Assembly: GCA_900312665.1 (NCBI GenBank)
Contig: ONZQ02000010.1
Coordinates: forward strand, 1,386,278-1,450,277
DNA from: Cephalotrichum gorgonifer
Lineage: Eukaryota > Ascomycota > Sordariomycetes > Microascales > Microascaceae
DNA: 64,000 nt
Reading direction: 5' to 3'
Shown here: in pieces, positions 11,632 to 23,144 of the stretch
How the letters are laid out: each line of letters begins with the position of its first letter
Numbering within the stretch: position 1 is the first letter of the stretch
Notes under the pieces: generated by a model
Seen by the model: the letters and a program-made list of their open reading frames with translations, nothing else
Told to the model about the DNA's origin: nothing
Database searches by the model: none
Made by a program: the position numbers and the translations under genes

Positions 11632-12040
11632 CGCCCCTGCAAGAGAGTGGTCACACGTCGCGCGTAAAGGTGCGCGCTCTTCCCAATTAGTGCTTCAATC
11701 CCAACATAGGAGACTCATATCTTGGTGTGCCGGGCTGCATAAGTTAGGCGAAAATCCGCCTTATTCGATAAACATCATCGCCTTGTTTATTTCCCCCTAG
11801 GCTCTACTCATAGAGTCAAGCACTCGATGATTTAATGACGCGCATAGAAGGGGTTCGGGCCTAATCAAATCCTTGACGCAGTTCAATTAAACGGTCAGCG
11901 GTACGCCTACATATCTTCTGTACCTATAGGCTGCGTAGCGTTGCTCGTGTGGCATTCAATCGGTTGCAATACCCTCCGTAGCTAATCTACCCCTCAAAAG
12001 CCTTCGCATAGATCCAAACGGTCACCAATCTGGATATATC
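11632..12040. other. Intergenic region
   Basis: No gene, RNA or repeat is seen in these 0.4 kb. If the NLR remnant were intact its ATPase domain should be encoded here; it is not. Confidence 0.5.
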
Positions 12041-13441
12041 TCACACCCCGTCCGCCTTCGTGGCCTTCTCCCCGTACCTAGTCGATATCATCCTCTCCAT
12101 AACCTGTACCAAGGGGTTCTTTTCCGCACCATCGGGCGCAGAAGCGATCGCGGGTGTAGCGACGCCCTCAGACACGGGAACTCCCTCAGACGGGTAAATG
12201 TCTTCAGGCACCGGTTCACTTTCATCGCGCCTAACTGATTCACAAAGCCAGTCCAAGTACGCCGCCAACCCCTCCGTCTCTTCCCACTCAATCCCCGCCC
12301 GCTTCGCCGCCACCTTGAAAGAATTCTCCCTCGAGCATGGCGTCTCCTTTCCAGGGTCAGCTCCCCTCTCGAGCAAGAACTCTACAACGTCCCATCTTTC
12401 CTTCCACAAAGCAGCACTAAGCGCCGTACCACCGCCCCAGGATGCAGCATTAACATCTGCTCCATACTGCAGAAGCAACACCATAAGCGGGCGCCACTCA
12501 TCCGTATCCGTGGGGAAATGATCTGGCCGTCTCCGCACGATACGCTCCAGCGGGCGCGAATACTTCGGCTTGGCGCCGTGTTCGAGTAGCATCTGGACGA
12601 CGCCGAGGCTAGCCTTCTCGACCGCAATATCCAGCGGCAGGCCCGACCTCCGGTCCAATGGAGGGGTAGACCTGGGGCTGTAAATCGCATTCCGGCCATC
12701 CATGAAGCGTGCCATATTCGGATCTGCTCCCTTTTCGAGAAGGAAACGGGTAAGCGGCTCACTGGCGAGGCAATGCATCAAGGACGTTCCGCAGACCCCC
12801 CGGTAGGACGGGACCTGCTGGTTCGGATGATAACCGTACTCGAAGAAGAGCTCAAAGAGAGGGAGGGAGAGGTTATTACACGCAGCTACCACGGCCTGAC
12901 TGGACAAGGGGATGCCTTCCTCGAGGAGGAACCGGACGACGTGGACCTGATTCCCCATGGCGGCGCAATCCAACCCGTCGCGCAGCCCGATGGGCTTCAG
13001 CACGTCCTTCCTCGCCATCCACTCTCTCACTTTGTCGAGCTGGCCTTCGTGGCAGGCAACGTAGAACGGCCGCACCACAGAGGGCTCATAGTGGGATAGA
13101 TTCGTCGTGGTAAACCAAAGGCTGGACTTAGCCAGCGGCGGAAGCGGCGGCAGTGGAGGAAGGCTGGCAAAATATCCCTCTACCTCCCGTCGGCAGGGCG
13201 CACACCTGGCATCCTCGCAGTCCTCCTTCCTCGCCAGGAGGTCGTCCCACTCTTGTCTGTCAGCCTGGTCAAACGGGGTCTTGGCCTCCTTGGTACGTTT
13301 CTCGAAAGCTTCCACGCGAGCCTTGTATTCCTCGCCGAGCCACAGCAGCGTATTCCGGAACGCTATTCTTGTTTCTGGTCTGTATCTGAAGATTGCCGGG
13401 GCAGAGGGGCACGGGGGGCCATGGCGGGTACGGTAGGGCAT
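12041..13441 (-). CDS. Ankyrin-repeat protein
   Basis: Single open frame of 466 residues from an ATG at 13441. The N-terminal 110 residues contain a helical Lys/Glu-rich part (LLWLGEEYKARVEAFEKR) and a short Cys pair (CAPC). From about residue 125 onward are degenerate ankyrin repeats: PFYVACHEGQLDKVREWM, GTSLMHCLASEPLTRFLLEKGADPN, PLDIAVEKASLGVVQMLLEHGAKP, MVLLLQYGADVNAASWGGGTALSAAL, each cut here to its recognisable core. The tail is acidic and low complexity. No catalytic domain or membrane segment is present, so the protein is probably a cytosolic or nuclear binding scaffold. The start could lie further in, since the first 25 residues are Pro-rich and unremarkable and an upstream intron cannot be ruled out. 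Confidence 0.75.
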   Translation of the reverse strand: MPYRTRHGPPCPSAPAIFRYRPETRIAFRNTLLWLGEEYKARVEAFEKRTKEAKTPFDQADRQEWDDLLARKEDCEDARCAPCRREVEGYFASLPPLPPLPPLAKSSLWFTTTNLSHYEPSVVRPFYVACHEGQLDKVREWMARKDVLKPIGLRDGLDCAAMGNQVHVVRFLLEEGIPLSSQAVVAACNNLSLPLFELFFEYGYHPNQQVPSYRGVCGTSLMHCLASEPLTRFLLEKGADPNMARFMDGRNAIYSPRSTPPLDRRSGLPLDIAVEKASLGVVQMLLEHGAKPKYSRPLERIVRRRPDHFPTDTDEWRPLMVLLLQYGADVNAASWGGGTALSAALWKERWDVVEFLLERGADPGKETPCSRENSFKVAAKRAGIEWEETEGLAAYLDWLCESVRRDESEPVPEDIYPSEGVPVSEGVATPAIASAPDGAEKNPLVQVMERMISTRYGEKATKADGV

Positions 13442-14267
13442 AGTGGGGATGGACGAAGTGGAGGAATGATGAGGGGCTCACGGTAGTGGCAGTTCAATCA
13501 AAGCGGAGGCTCTGTGCCGGGGAGGTTGCTCGCGGCGGAGAGTCGGTTCGGTCTGGCGCCGAAGGGCGGGAGAGCGAGATTCCTGCGAGAGCGAGGTGTT
13601 CAAGGGGCGGTGATGAACATGCTCAGAGGATGGAACGAGCAACGAGAATCAACACGAGGCCCGCAGTATCATGCAGAGCAGCCGTCAGTAAAGCGCGGGT
13701 GCGTTACCATCAGAATAAGCAAATTCGCAATCACGTCAGATGTCCTCGCCGTTTCCCCTTCACACCACCGGTCGCCAGGGCTAGAACTAGGCAGATATTA
13801 CCCGCATATACAGGTAGTAATATCAGAAGGATTCGTAATCAATGAGACGGAGAGCCAAGGTGGTCCGAGCTTTCAGCCAAGCTTCCACAAGACGGCTGAA
13901 AGGAATCGGAAGAGGAATTTTATGTCGTTGTGCGCCTAGGCAGGAAAGAAACATCTCGCCCACGTCAACACATAACCCATTTACCTGTGAGGACGATAGG
14001 CAGGCTTGTAATGAAGTGGAAGTTACTCTGCAGTTCTGGTTTACCCATGTGGGATGTCACTTGAGAGTTTTGACGGGCTAGTCCACTGCCTGGTATCAGC
14101 AAAGTCTTCAGTGAGAGAATCCCGGGATATATACTGGTTTATTCTTTGGCGCCGCAATAACTACGCGACTTGCGCATTCCCATTCGCTCTTTACCTCAAA
14201 CAGCCCTCACACCCCCATCGCAACCTCCACCAAGTCTAAGAATCCTGCCACCGGTCATGCGCCCTTA
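13442..14267. other. Intergenic region
   Basis: About 0.8 kb upstream of the ankyrin gene and downstream of the membrane-protein gene. Overlapping open frames on the plus strand (13486-13939) have no domain or codon signal I can support. Confidence 0.45.
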
Positions 14268-15215
14268 TTATTTACAAGCATGCGCCGTCTGTGATCCATC
14301 GCAGCTGATATATACCTGGGGGAAAGCGCCACTCGACTCCGCACGGTACCACTCCTTACACCGGACGCTGTTGTCGTCGCAGAACGTAACACAACAGTCC
14401 TTGGAGTTGGGAATCCAGATGTAGCTGATGGCGTCGAATCCTAGACTAACCAGCCCCTCCTTGCGGTAGATCGGCGAATGCTCCCCCTCGTAGTTCTTCT
14501 TCGACCAGGCCTGGAACGCGAAGCCGTCGGTGGGTACTTCATCGGTGAGGAGGCTCGTCTCCGTAGCCCCGGGCTTTTCCGACGTCGTAGTTGACGATTC
14601 CGTGGTGGTTTTATCTGTTGAGGATGAGTCGCTCTCTGTTGACGTGCTCGATGCCTCGTCTGTTTTGGTTACACCAGTTGGCTCGGTTGCTGACCCGCTT
14701 GATGATTCGTCTCCTGCTCCTGCTCCGGCCTGCGCCGACTCTGGGGAATCCTTCAGTGCCGAATTACGCGCCGCCAGCCCGCCGCCAATCCCACCGCCGA
14801 GCGCCGCAGCGATGACGATAACGGCCACAACCACGATGATCCAGAACATCCTCTTCTTTAGTCCGCATATCCTCTCCTCCGCGGGGGCCGCGAGGTTTGA
14901 CGCCGACCCAGCTGGTTCTTGCCCGCCCGCCGCGAGGGTCTCGGCATATGGGGTGACTGCAGCATATGGGCTGACGGGGGTGGCACTGGTCGGGGAATCG
15001 TCTAGCTTGGCGGGGAGTATCGCCTCCTCTTTGGTGGCGGGGAGTGTCGCCGACTCATCGACGGGAACCTTCGGCGACTGGTCGTAGAGGACGGGGTATT
15101 TCGGGTTCTGGTCGTTGAGCTGGTTCGCGTACTGCGCCTGAGCGTGTCTGGGGATAGCCTCGGGGCCCGAGTCGGGGACGACCTCTGGGAGGTTCTCGTC
15201 GAATCGGCCGGCCAT
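14268..15215 (-). CDS. Single-pass membrane protein with possible beta/gamma-crystallin-like ectodomain
   Basis: Intronless frame of 315 residues starting at MAGRFDENLPEVV (ATG at 15215; the open frame continues upstream without better start). Residues 1 to about 130 are Pro/Ala/Glu-rich and presumably cytosolic. A basic stretch (GLKKR) precedes one transmembrane helix at about 138-160 (IIVVVAVIVIAAALGGG). A Ser/Thr-rich stalk of about 80 residues follows, likely O-glycosylated. The last 80 residues form a compact Cys-containing domain that contains WSKKNYEG, which fits the Greek-key signature (aromatic-x4-aromatic-x-Gly) of the beta/gamma-crystallin fold. That fold call is my inference. Topology resembles fungal cell-wall sensors and the protein at 31912-32742. 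Function unknown. Confidence 0.72.
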   Translation of the reverse strand: MAGRFDENLPEVVPDSGPEAIPRHAQAQYANQLNDQNPKYPVLYDQSPKVPVDESATLPATKEEAILPAKLDDSPTSATPVSPYAAVTPYAETLAAGGQEPAGSASNLAAPAEERICGLKKRMFWIIVVVAVIVIAAALGGGIGGGLAARNSALKDSPESAQAGAGAGDESSSGSATEPTGVTKTDEASSTSTESDSSSTDKTTTESSTTTSEKPGATETSLLTDEVPTDGFAFQAWSKKNYEGEHSPIYRKEGLVSLGFDAISYIWIPNSKDCCVTFCDDNSVRCKEWYRAESSGAFPQVYISCDGSQTAHACK

Positions 15216-15523
15216 TGTTGATTTGTCCTCCCGGATGGAGGAAGGGATCAAGATCACGAAGGTTGTAGGGCTGACTCTCTTGGAGCTTATGGCTTCGGCA
15301 ATCTTGGCAAGTGCCGTACCACTAAGTTGGGGCAAGATGGAAAGTAAGAAATTGAAGTGCCTGTCGCAGGAAAGGCGGCGTGTCAGAGGTCAAGGAAACT
15401 TGAATTTCAGGCCCACGATGCCGAGCCCCGCATCGATCGGCTCTGGGTCCAATGGCAGAACCTGGTTTGGACGGGGACATATTAAACTAATCTAACTTTC
15501 GCAGTAAGACGGACTAATAACTC

Positions 15524-15556
15524 GCCGTTGTATAGTGGTATTTTCCAGGGATCTGT
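15524..15556 (+). repeat. tRNA-His-like 5' half (possible tRNA relic)
   Basis: GCCGTTGTATAGTGGTA resembles the acceptor and D-arm of eukaryotic tRNA-His, including the A-box-like TATAGTGGT, and is followed by CCAGGGATCTGTG, similar to the anticodon arm region. No T-arm (GGTTCGA) or matching 3' acceptor strand follows, so it cannot be a working tRNA. It could be a relic or the head of a tRNA-derived short element; chance similarity is also possible. Confidence 0.25.
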
Positions 15557-15850
15557 GACATCGCTCTTTACGGGGGACCTGCCCCTTTGAGTTAAGGACT
15601 CCGCTTTCATGTCCGGAGATGGGGGCAGGGATCTGCACGTTGAACGGAGATGTTGTTATTGGTCAACCTCCCCCAAATCAAGATGTCGACTAACTTAGGA
15701 GCCGTTGGCCCCATCGGCCACCTTCCCTTTACTTGGTTCCTCTCCATCGTTAATACGGGGTAGTGTCGCAGAGGTTCGCAGTCGTTACCTCTTCGCGATC
15801 GTAGATCTTGAGTTTCACAATTGAGGCGAGGGTAATAAGATTAAGCTCTG

Positions 15851-15882
15851 CTACTACTCCGTGCGGCTACTACTCCGTGCGG
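15851..15882. repeat. Perfect tandem duplication, 2 x 16 bp
   Basis: CTACTACTCCGTGCGG occurs twice in direct contact. It contains the ACTCCGTnCGGAGT-like core that recurs in degraded form elsewhere in the window (for example near 22640 and 34852). Confidence 0.7.
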
Positions 15883-17111
15883 AGGGACGTTATTGTCATG
15901 TCCACCTAGCTTGGGATATCGCACCCTTCTAGAGGGATCTCGATATCCTCTCCGAAATTCCAGTGATCCCGTGGGTGCAAAGACATCATACTCTACTACC
16001 ATATGTCGCCCATACATCTACAGTACAGATGGCCAGTAATTCAAAACACATAAATCTGACAAAGTATTGTTCGGCCGAACGAATACTAGCGGACACAGTC
16101 ATCTCTATTTGCACATGTCTCCACTCCAGTCTCCACACTTACACATTTAGTCGGGTCAAGTGCCACTCACCGCTCCCAGCTCGCACCAGGGTCACTGGAC
16201 CTTCCAAAGGGGGACTGAGCCCTTCAACTGGGGTTGGGGAATTATGGGATGACAAAGGCAGGATATCTAATATGGAGAGGCGGCCACCCGTTTAAGTAGA
16301 TTGGGCGGGTCAGGGGTGGGTAGGGAACAGACGTCATGGGACAGGGAAGATATGCGAGTGCCAGATGTGGCGTTTCAGTCTTCCTACCACACTTTGTGGC
16401 TGCTGCAGGCGACCCTGATCCTGGTATGTCCTGCATGCATGAACAAATACATCGTTATCAACAGCCATCAATCTGATTGGATTTTCGAGTTTCGAGAACT
16501 GCACGTACTGAGGGCTGGCAGATAGCATGTTGGTGCGAGCTCAGGGCAGGGGTATCCCCAGTGCAGTTTTTTTCCCCCGCGAAACCATTCCTTATGAAGG
16601 AGGAAAAAGGGAAGGAAATAAAACCAAAGAGATGCAGACGGCTACGAGTCTCAGACGGGGAATCCAGATTATGGAATAACTTTTATGTATTGGATTAGAC
16701 AGGATCGCTATTACTTCGCTGGTCTAGGTATCGAGCGTAACGACGACCTCGGGCATATATACTCTCAGCTGTCCTCTATAGAAGTGACCCATCCCCGCCG
16801 AAGAAAGGAAAAAAAAATAAAATGAAATAGAAAAACTTGTATGCCATGAAATCTATGAACAAGAAACCATGCAGTGCGATCTATGATAAAGAAGGGAAAA
16901 CGCATGGAAAGTATGCTAATATGCGACCGATGGAAAAGTGGAAGAGGAAAAGAAAGATATGTCGTCTAACTCATACGATAGGAAAATATGCTGTGTGGCC
17001 CATGCAAATGCAAGAGGAGAAAGGGAGGAAAAGGGAAGGAAAGTATGCTGTCGGCCCACTGGGTGAATGCTAGGCGCACCCATTCATAGGGCAATTTTGT
17101 CGTACGAGAAA

Positions 17112-20100
17112 CTACTCCGCCTTCTTGGAGGCCTTGGTGCGGAGCTTCATGAGCAAGAACACGCAGGCGTACGAGCTGATGACGAAGATGACCACGATGC
17201 CGGCATCTCTCCAGCCGTAGTAGTACTCATTGAGCTCCAGCGTGCGAAGATAGTCGTTCCCGCTGGCGTACGTGCACACGCGGCAGTCCGCCGTCGCGTC
17301 GGGGTTGATCAGGTTCGTGCCCGATCCGAAGCCGTGCATGTAGTCGTTGAGGTACGCTCCGCACGTGGTGCCGTTGGGGGGGTTGAAGAGGGCGAACTCG
17401 CGGTCGTCACACTTGACCTCTGTGCCCCAGATGGTGAAGACCAGCATGCTCCCCATGAGGTAGTTGAAGGGGTTGAGGTAGTACAGCCAGTACCTCCAGA
17501 AGGGCTGGATCATGGCGTAGGGGACGAGGACGCCGCAGAAGCTGATGAGGGTGCCGATGACGAGGGGGTTGACTAGGGAGGCGAAGACGGCGTTGGGGGC
17601 GTACGCGGCGATGGACTGGCCGATGCCGGTGTAGACGAATTCGTACATGAGCATGACGAAGAAGGTGGCGCCGGATCGGTTCGAGTCCTTGGGGAAGCCG
17701 ACGGTGTAGTACCAGCAGGCGAAGTACAGCACGGCGCAGATGCAGAGGTAAGGGATCTCGGACACGATGAGACCCGTGGTGAATGCGATCCAGGAGTACA
17801 TCTTGGACTTCTTCTCCCTGGCTTCGAAGATGTCTCGCCTGGCGATGAAGAGAGGCTGGAGCTGGGCGATGACTCCCGGAGCGACGAAAATGAACTGGAA
17901 GACGGTGAAGAGGCGGGCCTGCAGGTTGTTGACAGAGCTGCCGATCATCCAGTAGGAGAATCCGTTGAAGAGGCCCTTGGTGATGTGCATGATCATCTTG
18001 TTGTTCACGTAGTCGGTGTTGCGGAACAGCGCGACGTTCATGCGGTGCGTGACGATCTTGACCTGGTCCATCAGGGGCATCGAGAACTCGTGGCCGTCGT
18101 CGAGGGTCCCAGGGGGTTTGGCGGCAGCATCGGAGATCATGGCGTCGAGCTCGGCCACGACCGCGCTGTGCTCGGGGGATTCGAGCCAGACCTTGTTCCA
18201 GTCCTTGCTCTTGGAATCTTGTCCAGAGACCACGTCGATCATATGCTCGGCAGGATTAGCTTCGGGAGGACAAGGAATACCGTTCCGCGCAAAGTAGTCC
18301 GTGACGGTGCGGCCGTTCTCCCCAATATCTCCAAAGTAGACGGTCTTGCCGCCCCTGCTGAGCAGGAGGAGCGTGTCAAACTCCGCAAACAGCTGGGCCG
18401 AGGGCTGGTGGATGGTGACGAGGACGGCCTGGCCGGCGTCGGCGAGCTTGCGCAGGAAGCGGACGGTGTTGTAGGCGGACTGGCCGTCGAGACCGGACGT
18501 GGGCTCGTCGAGGAAGATGAGGATGCTGGGCTTGGAGACGAGCTCGACGCCGATCGTGACGCGCTTCCTCTGCTCGACGGACAGGCCGCTGCCGACCTTG
18601 CCGATGAGGGTATCGGCGAGGTCGTGGAGCTCGAGGAGGTTGATGATGGTGTCGACGTACTTTAGCTTCTCGGCGCGAGGGGTGTCACGGCTCTGTCGGA
18701 GGAGAGCGGAGAACTCCAGGGCTTCGCGAACCGTGGCATAAGGCTCGTGGACGTCGAGCTGCTCGCAGTAGCCTGCCGACCTTTGGAAAGACACTGGTAG
18801 GGGCCGTCCATCGACGAGGATGGAGCCGTTGATCGTGCCTTCGGTCTTGCGCTGCGCGAGGACGTCGAGGAGAGTAGTCTTTCCGGCACCGCTGGATCCC
18901 ATGAGCGCGCCCAGCATACCGGGCTTCACCCAGCCCTGGACGTTGTCGAGCAGGATGCGATCGCCAGTGGGCGTCTTGACGGTATAGGTGAGGTTCTTCC
19001 AGGTGAAGATCGAGGTGTTGCGGACGAGGCTGCCGTCGGTCTCCTCCTCCTTCTCCGCGATGTCTGGCAGGCCGTCGACGTCGGTCGACTCTCCTGAGGT
19101 ATGCTGCGCCTCAGCGTCCGAAGGCGGTGCCCTGAGGACATGCTTGGCGTTTTCGCGGGGAATGAGAAGAGCCTGCCCCGCCGCGGCGCTCGAACGCCAG
19201 CGCGAGGTAAAGAAGATGGTAATGGCGACATACAACACCCACCAGGCCCAAAGGACGCCGAAGTTCCTCCAGATGTGGTCCGGAGCGTAGGCGAGGCCGT
19301 GCAGGTATTGCTCGCCGGTAACAGATGTCTGGCCCGGGACGGCGCCGATGACACCTGCGCACGACTGGTGGTCGGAGTTCTGGTAGCCGGGACCGTTGGG
19401 GATGAGGTTGTTGTTGACACAGGGGATGATGGTTCCCTTGAACTCGTTGGACACCAGGGCGTCGAACGCGTAGGACATGGGGTTGAGCCAGAACAACCAG
19501 ATGAACCAGGGGTGCATCTGATGGTACTGGATCATGAAGCCGGTGTACATGACGCAGACTGTGATGACGAGACCGGAAACCTTGGCAGCGGCGTCGAACG
19601 TGCCGAAGGCAGCGCCAATAGCTCGGAACATGGCCGTCATACACTAGAGGAGAAGGTCAGCGGTCGGCCCGTACAGTGAGATCGGGTAGAGAGAAGTAGT
19701 TTCGTGGGGTACTTACAAGCGTGGTAGCTATGGACGTGATCCAATACGTGAAGAACGCCGCAGCGGTGGGTTTCAGAGCAACCATCCAGTACACAACAAG
19801 ACCGAAGTGGGTAACCTGGAAAAGGACGACGGGAATGTCCGCCACGATCTGAGCAATGCAAACTGCGGCAGGATGATAAAATGCGAATGCCTTGTGCTTG
19901 GCGAGAATCGGGCGGCCGGTGAAGGATCGCGTAACCTCGGACATGGAGATGAGGCTGTGGAACAGGATGGAGAAGAATAGGGCGCCGCTCTTGGTGAAGA
20001 GGCCGGACGTGTTGTCGGGCGAGTTGTAGAAGAGCGAGCCCGTGATCAGGGCCTGGACAAGGGTGGCGAACTGGGTGATGAAGACGGTGGCCTTGTCGCC

Positions 20101-21487
20101 CCACAGGATCTGATACTGGCGAACAATGCAGGCCGTGATCTGCTGAGAGAAACTGACGGTGAGAGCACTAGAGCTGGAGAGGGTCTTGTGCTTCTCGGAG
20201 GAGACGGCCTCCTTGAATAGGCGGGTATCCTCCTGGGCCGCCGGGGACGAGTGGTGATCTAGCTCGGCCATCATCCTGGGGTAGATGGGGGACGCCTGGT
20301 ACCTCTCCCTGACGGCCTGGGCGGTGCGGGGGAAGCTGAGCTGGCACTCGGGGCGGACCTTGCGCTCGGTGGGCACGGTGGCGCCGGTTAGGTAGTCGGC
20401 GACGTTGGCGCCGTCGCCGCAGATGAAGCCGAGCTCTTCCATGAAGGGCCGGGCCTCGTCCTTGGTGCCGTAGAAGATCTCCTTTCCTCCGTCGAGTACC
20501 AGGACCTTGTCGAACAGGTTGTAGATGCCGTTTCCGGCCTGGTACAGGGTGACGATGGAGGCGAGGCCTAAGACGTCGGTCATGGCGCGCACAGCCTTTG
20601 TGTACTCGAGGGCTCTGTGGATTTCTCGCGTCAGAATTCGAAGTCAGAGTAGAAATGGCTTACCGAAGTCAGCGGGGACTGTATAATGGCAGTACTTACG
20701 TGCTAGCGTCCAGGCCTCTGGTACTGTTGTCCCAGCAGAAGACAGAACCCCTGGAGGCCATACACTCGATGATGGAGACACGCTTCCTCTCACCACCGGA
20801 CACGCCGCGGACGTACTCGTTTCCGACCTTGGTGTTGGGGGTGTGCTCGATGTACATGGATCTGAGCAGGAAATCGCGCGTCTCCCTGCGAAGATCCTCC
20901 TTGGAGGTGACGCCCTCGGGCAGGTTGAAGGGGATCTTCATGCGAGTGGCAAAGTCCATGGTCTGGCCGACGGTGAGCGTGGGAAAGAAGAGCTCCTCCT
21001 CGGTGTTCATGACGATCTGGCTGCGATACTGCTTGGCCTCGTCGGCGTCCATGGATCCGTAGTGCACGTCGCCGGAGACAGAGGTGTAGCCCTCACGAGC
21101 GTTGGCGAGTATCTTGAGGAGAGTTGTGCAGCCGGATCCGGGGCGGCCCAGGACCAGGAGCATCTCCCCGGGCTTGACGCACCCGTTGATGTTGTCGAGG
21201 ATGGACTTGGGGGCGAGCTTGTGGCGGGCCTCGCGGATGATCTTCGGGATGTTGAACTGGCTGAGCATGTTCTCGTGAATCGAGGCGTCGGCGGCCACAG
21301 CCTGGACGGTGAGGTTCTTCCACGTAACGCCGAGGCGGCGCATGGGGAAGCCGGACCGGGCATCACGTTCTCGTTGGGCCTCGACCTCGTGCTTCATGGC
21401 CCAGGTGGTGTCATCTTTCTCCTCGCCGAGCTCGGCCGGCGGGGTGAGCGAAGGCTCATAGTGGGCTAGGGTGCTGTCGGATTCCAT
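17112..21487 (-). CDS. PDR/ABC-G family multidrug transporter
   Basis: Three exons, 21487-20700, 20614-19717 and 19643-17112, encode 1405 residues; introns are 85 and 73 bp. The order is the reverse half-repeat (NBD-TMD)x2 of full-size pleiotropic drug resistance transporters. NBD1 has the typical degenerate Walker A GRPGSGCTT (114-122, Cys replacing Lys), signature VSGGERKRVSI (229-239) and FCWDNSTRGLD (250-260). NBD2 has a standard Walker A GSSGAGKTT (811-819), degenerate signature LSVEQRKR (916-923) and Walker B ILIFLDEPTSGLD (936-948). The same asymmetry is known in CDR/PDR pumps, where one ATP site is catalytically weak. The protein should sit in the plasma membrane and export lipophilic compounds. 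The N-terminal extension is short. It is divergent from a Zn2Cys6 regulator across 1.66 kb, a common arrangement for pump and regulator, though control is not shown. Confidence 0.93.
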
Positions 21488-23144
21488 GGTCGTCGTGCTG
21501 TGATGAACAGGGGGGACTTGATGACGACTGTGAATCGACTTGGGGCAGAAAGCAGACTGAGATTAAGGTCAGGGATAAGAACGGGAAATATCATTAGCTA
21601 TATACCTGTATTCTATGCTAGTGCGAGTAGTAGATAGTAGATGGGGCCGCCCTCTCCGAAACCCGTTAATACCAGGGGGCGTCTAGTTGTACATGGTGGA
21701 GTTGCCCCTGGCGTAGGGCCGAGCGACGCGGAGGTCCCGCCCAGTTGAAAAGCCATAACTCGCGTCGTTCGCTACTAAGAGCCGGAGGCCGAAGAAAATA
21801 TGAGAAAAGGCGCTTGTTAGTGATAAAAGGTCCCATTTTTAACGGAACAGGACACCCGGAGAAGTGGGGCTGCCAAAGATAACAAGGCCCGCGGCTGATG
21901 GCATAATGCACCTGAATGTTGGCTTCTCCGCTTAGTCACCTAGCCCACGTCCAGTTTTGGCTAGAGCTGATTCGCCCTGTCAGGTTTAGAGTGGAGTTAG
22001 TCCTCGGAAAAGGTCCGAGGCGGTCGCAGGTGTGGTAATGGGTACGGTACTTGTACTTGTAGGGCGAGAGGGGATGCCTCTCTGAGTTGGTGCGATGGTG
22101 GTGCGGGTGGATTTCGGACGCGAATGACGTTTGCTCGTATTATTAACTAGCGCCAATGAAAAGGGGGAAACAAGGGCATGCGTTGGGCCTGGGAGTGGGG
22201 GCCAGGCCACCGACAGGCCGAGGCTTGGATGTCGTAGACAAGGTAGCGCGCAGAATCTTCGGTAAGACTTGGGAATCGGAGCGGGAGTAAGAGTCGGCAG
22301 CAACTTACATGTGGAAGACACACCGAGCCGGTCAGGGTTGGCGTCTGAAAGCACGAAATATAGCCGAGCTGTCGCCACAAATGCCGCTGAGTAAGCGGAG
22401 AAACTTGTGCTGTCCCACTTTATGGAAGGAACGAAGGCAATGGAACGCGCTTTGGCTCCACTCTAATATGTTAGACCTTGGTCAAGGTCCACACCTGGAT
22501 AACGAATACTGACTCCAATATTAGCACAGAAGATGTTTACAGCATACCCCCCACGAAGGATCAAGAAATCGCCCATGCATCCGATCCTTGTGCCGCAGAC
22601 TCAGCCACCCTAGCACTCGTATCTATGTCGATAGAGGCTCACGAGTACGGAGTACACGATCTTGGATATCCCGCGGGCTCGTATATGACTAAGCGGAGGA
22701 ACTCTAGCACCGCCCTAGATATATACAATATTACCTTGACTTGTGGAAGAGCCTATCGGTATTAGTGTCCACTATGTAGTGGCGGGAGACCGGCACTCCC
22801 GGGGCGGGGCGAGGTGGGGCCTATCAAGGGCGCTACGTGGACGAGGACGTATACGCGGCGGAGATATTTTATGATGTAATGGGACTCGACCAGACCGAGT
22901 TGCCGCTAGGAGTGGGTCTCGCATCTGGTCCAACCGCTTGTCAGATCCCTCCCTGGCTAATGTTCCTTTTCCGCCCTTCTCAACCTGAGCGAAGAGGGTT
23001 ACGAGAATCTGAGCACTAGATTTACAGCCAATACGTCCCATCCCAGTGCGCCAAAGCATACATGATAGCAGTGCATCGCCTCGTCCGTCTCAATCTCGGG
23101 ATCCCGTCCCGAGTTCCACGCGAAATACCAGCCAGCCCACTCTC
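21488..23144. other. Divergent promoter region, ABC transporter / Zn2Cys6 regulator
   Basis: No gene is recognised in this 1.66 kb spacer. It contains one conspicuous palindrome (22002-22020). An undetected 5' exon of the regulator could lie near its right end, because the regulator's open frame continues upstream of its first ATG. Confidence 0.5.
22002..22020. promoter_or_regulatory. CGG-N7-CCG palindrome, candidate Zn2Cys6 binding site
   Basis: CCTCGG AAAAGGT CCGAGG is a perfect 6-bp inverted repeat with CGG triplets seven bases apart. Zn2Cys6 dimers recognise paired CGG triplets with family-specific spacing. It lies about 515 bases upstream of the ABC transporter ATG and 1.1 kb upstream of the regulator ATG. 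The assignment is inference. Confidence 0.35.

Larger units (their letters stand above)
15216..17111. other. Intergenic region with small repeats
   Basis: A 1.9 kb spacer upstream of the membrane protein and downstream of the ABC transporter. It holds a tRNA-like fragment (15524-15556), a perfect 16-bp tandem duplication (15851-15882) and, at 16800-17060, a purine-rich stretch with loosely repeated GGAAAATATGCT-like units, probably part of the transporter 3' region. No gene is recognised. Confidence 0.45.

Noticed and set aside
16837..17073. Lys-rich frame with loosely repeated GKYA units
   Set aside because: Lies in purine-rich DNA just downstream of the ABC transporter; composition explains it.
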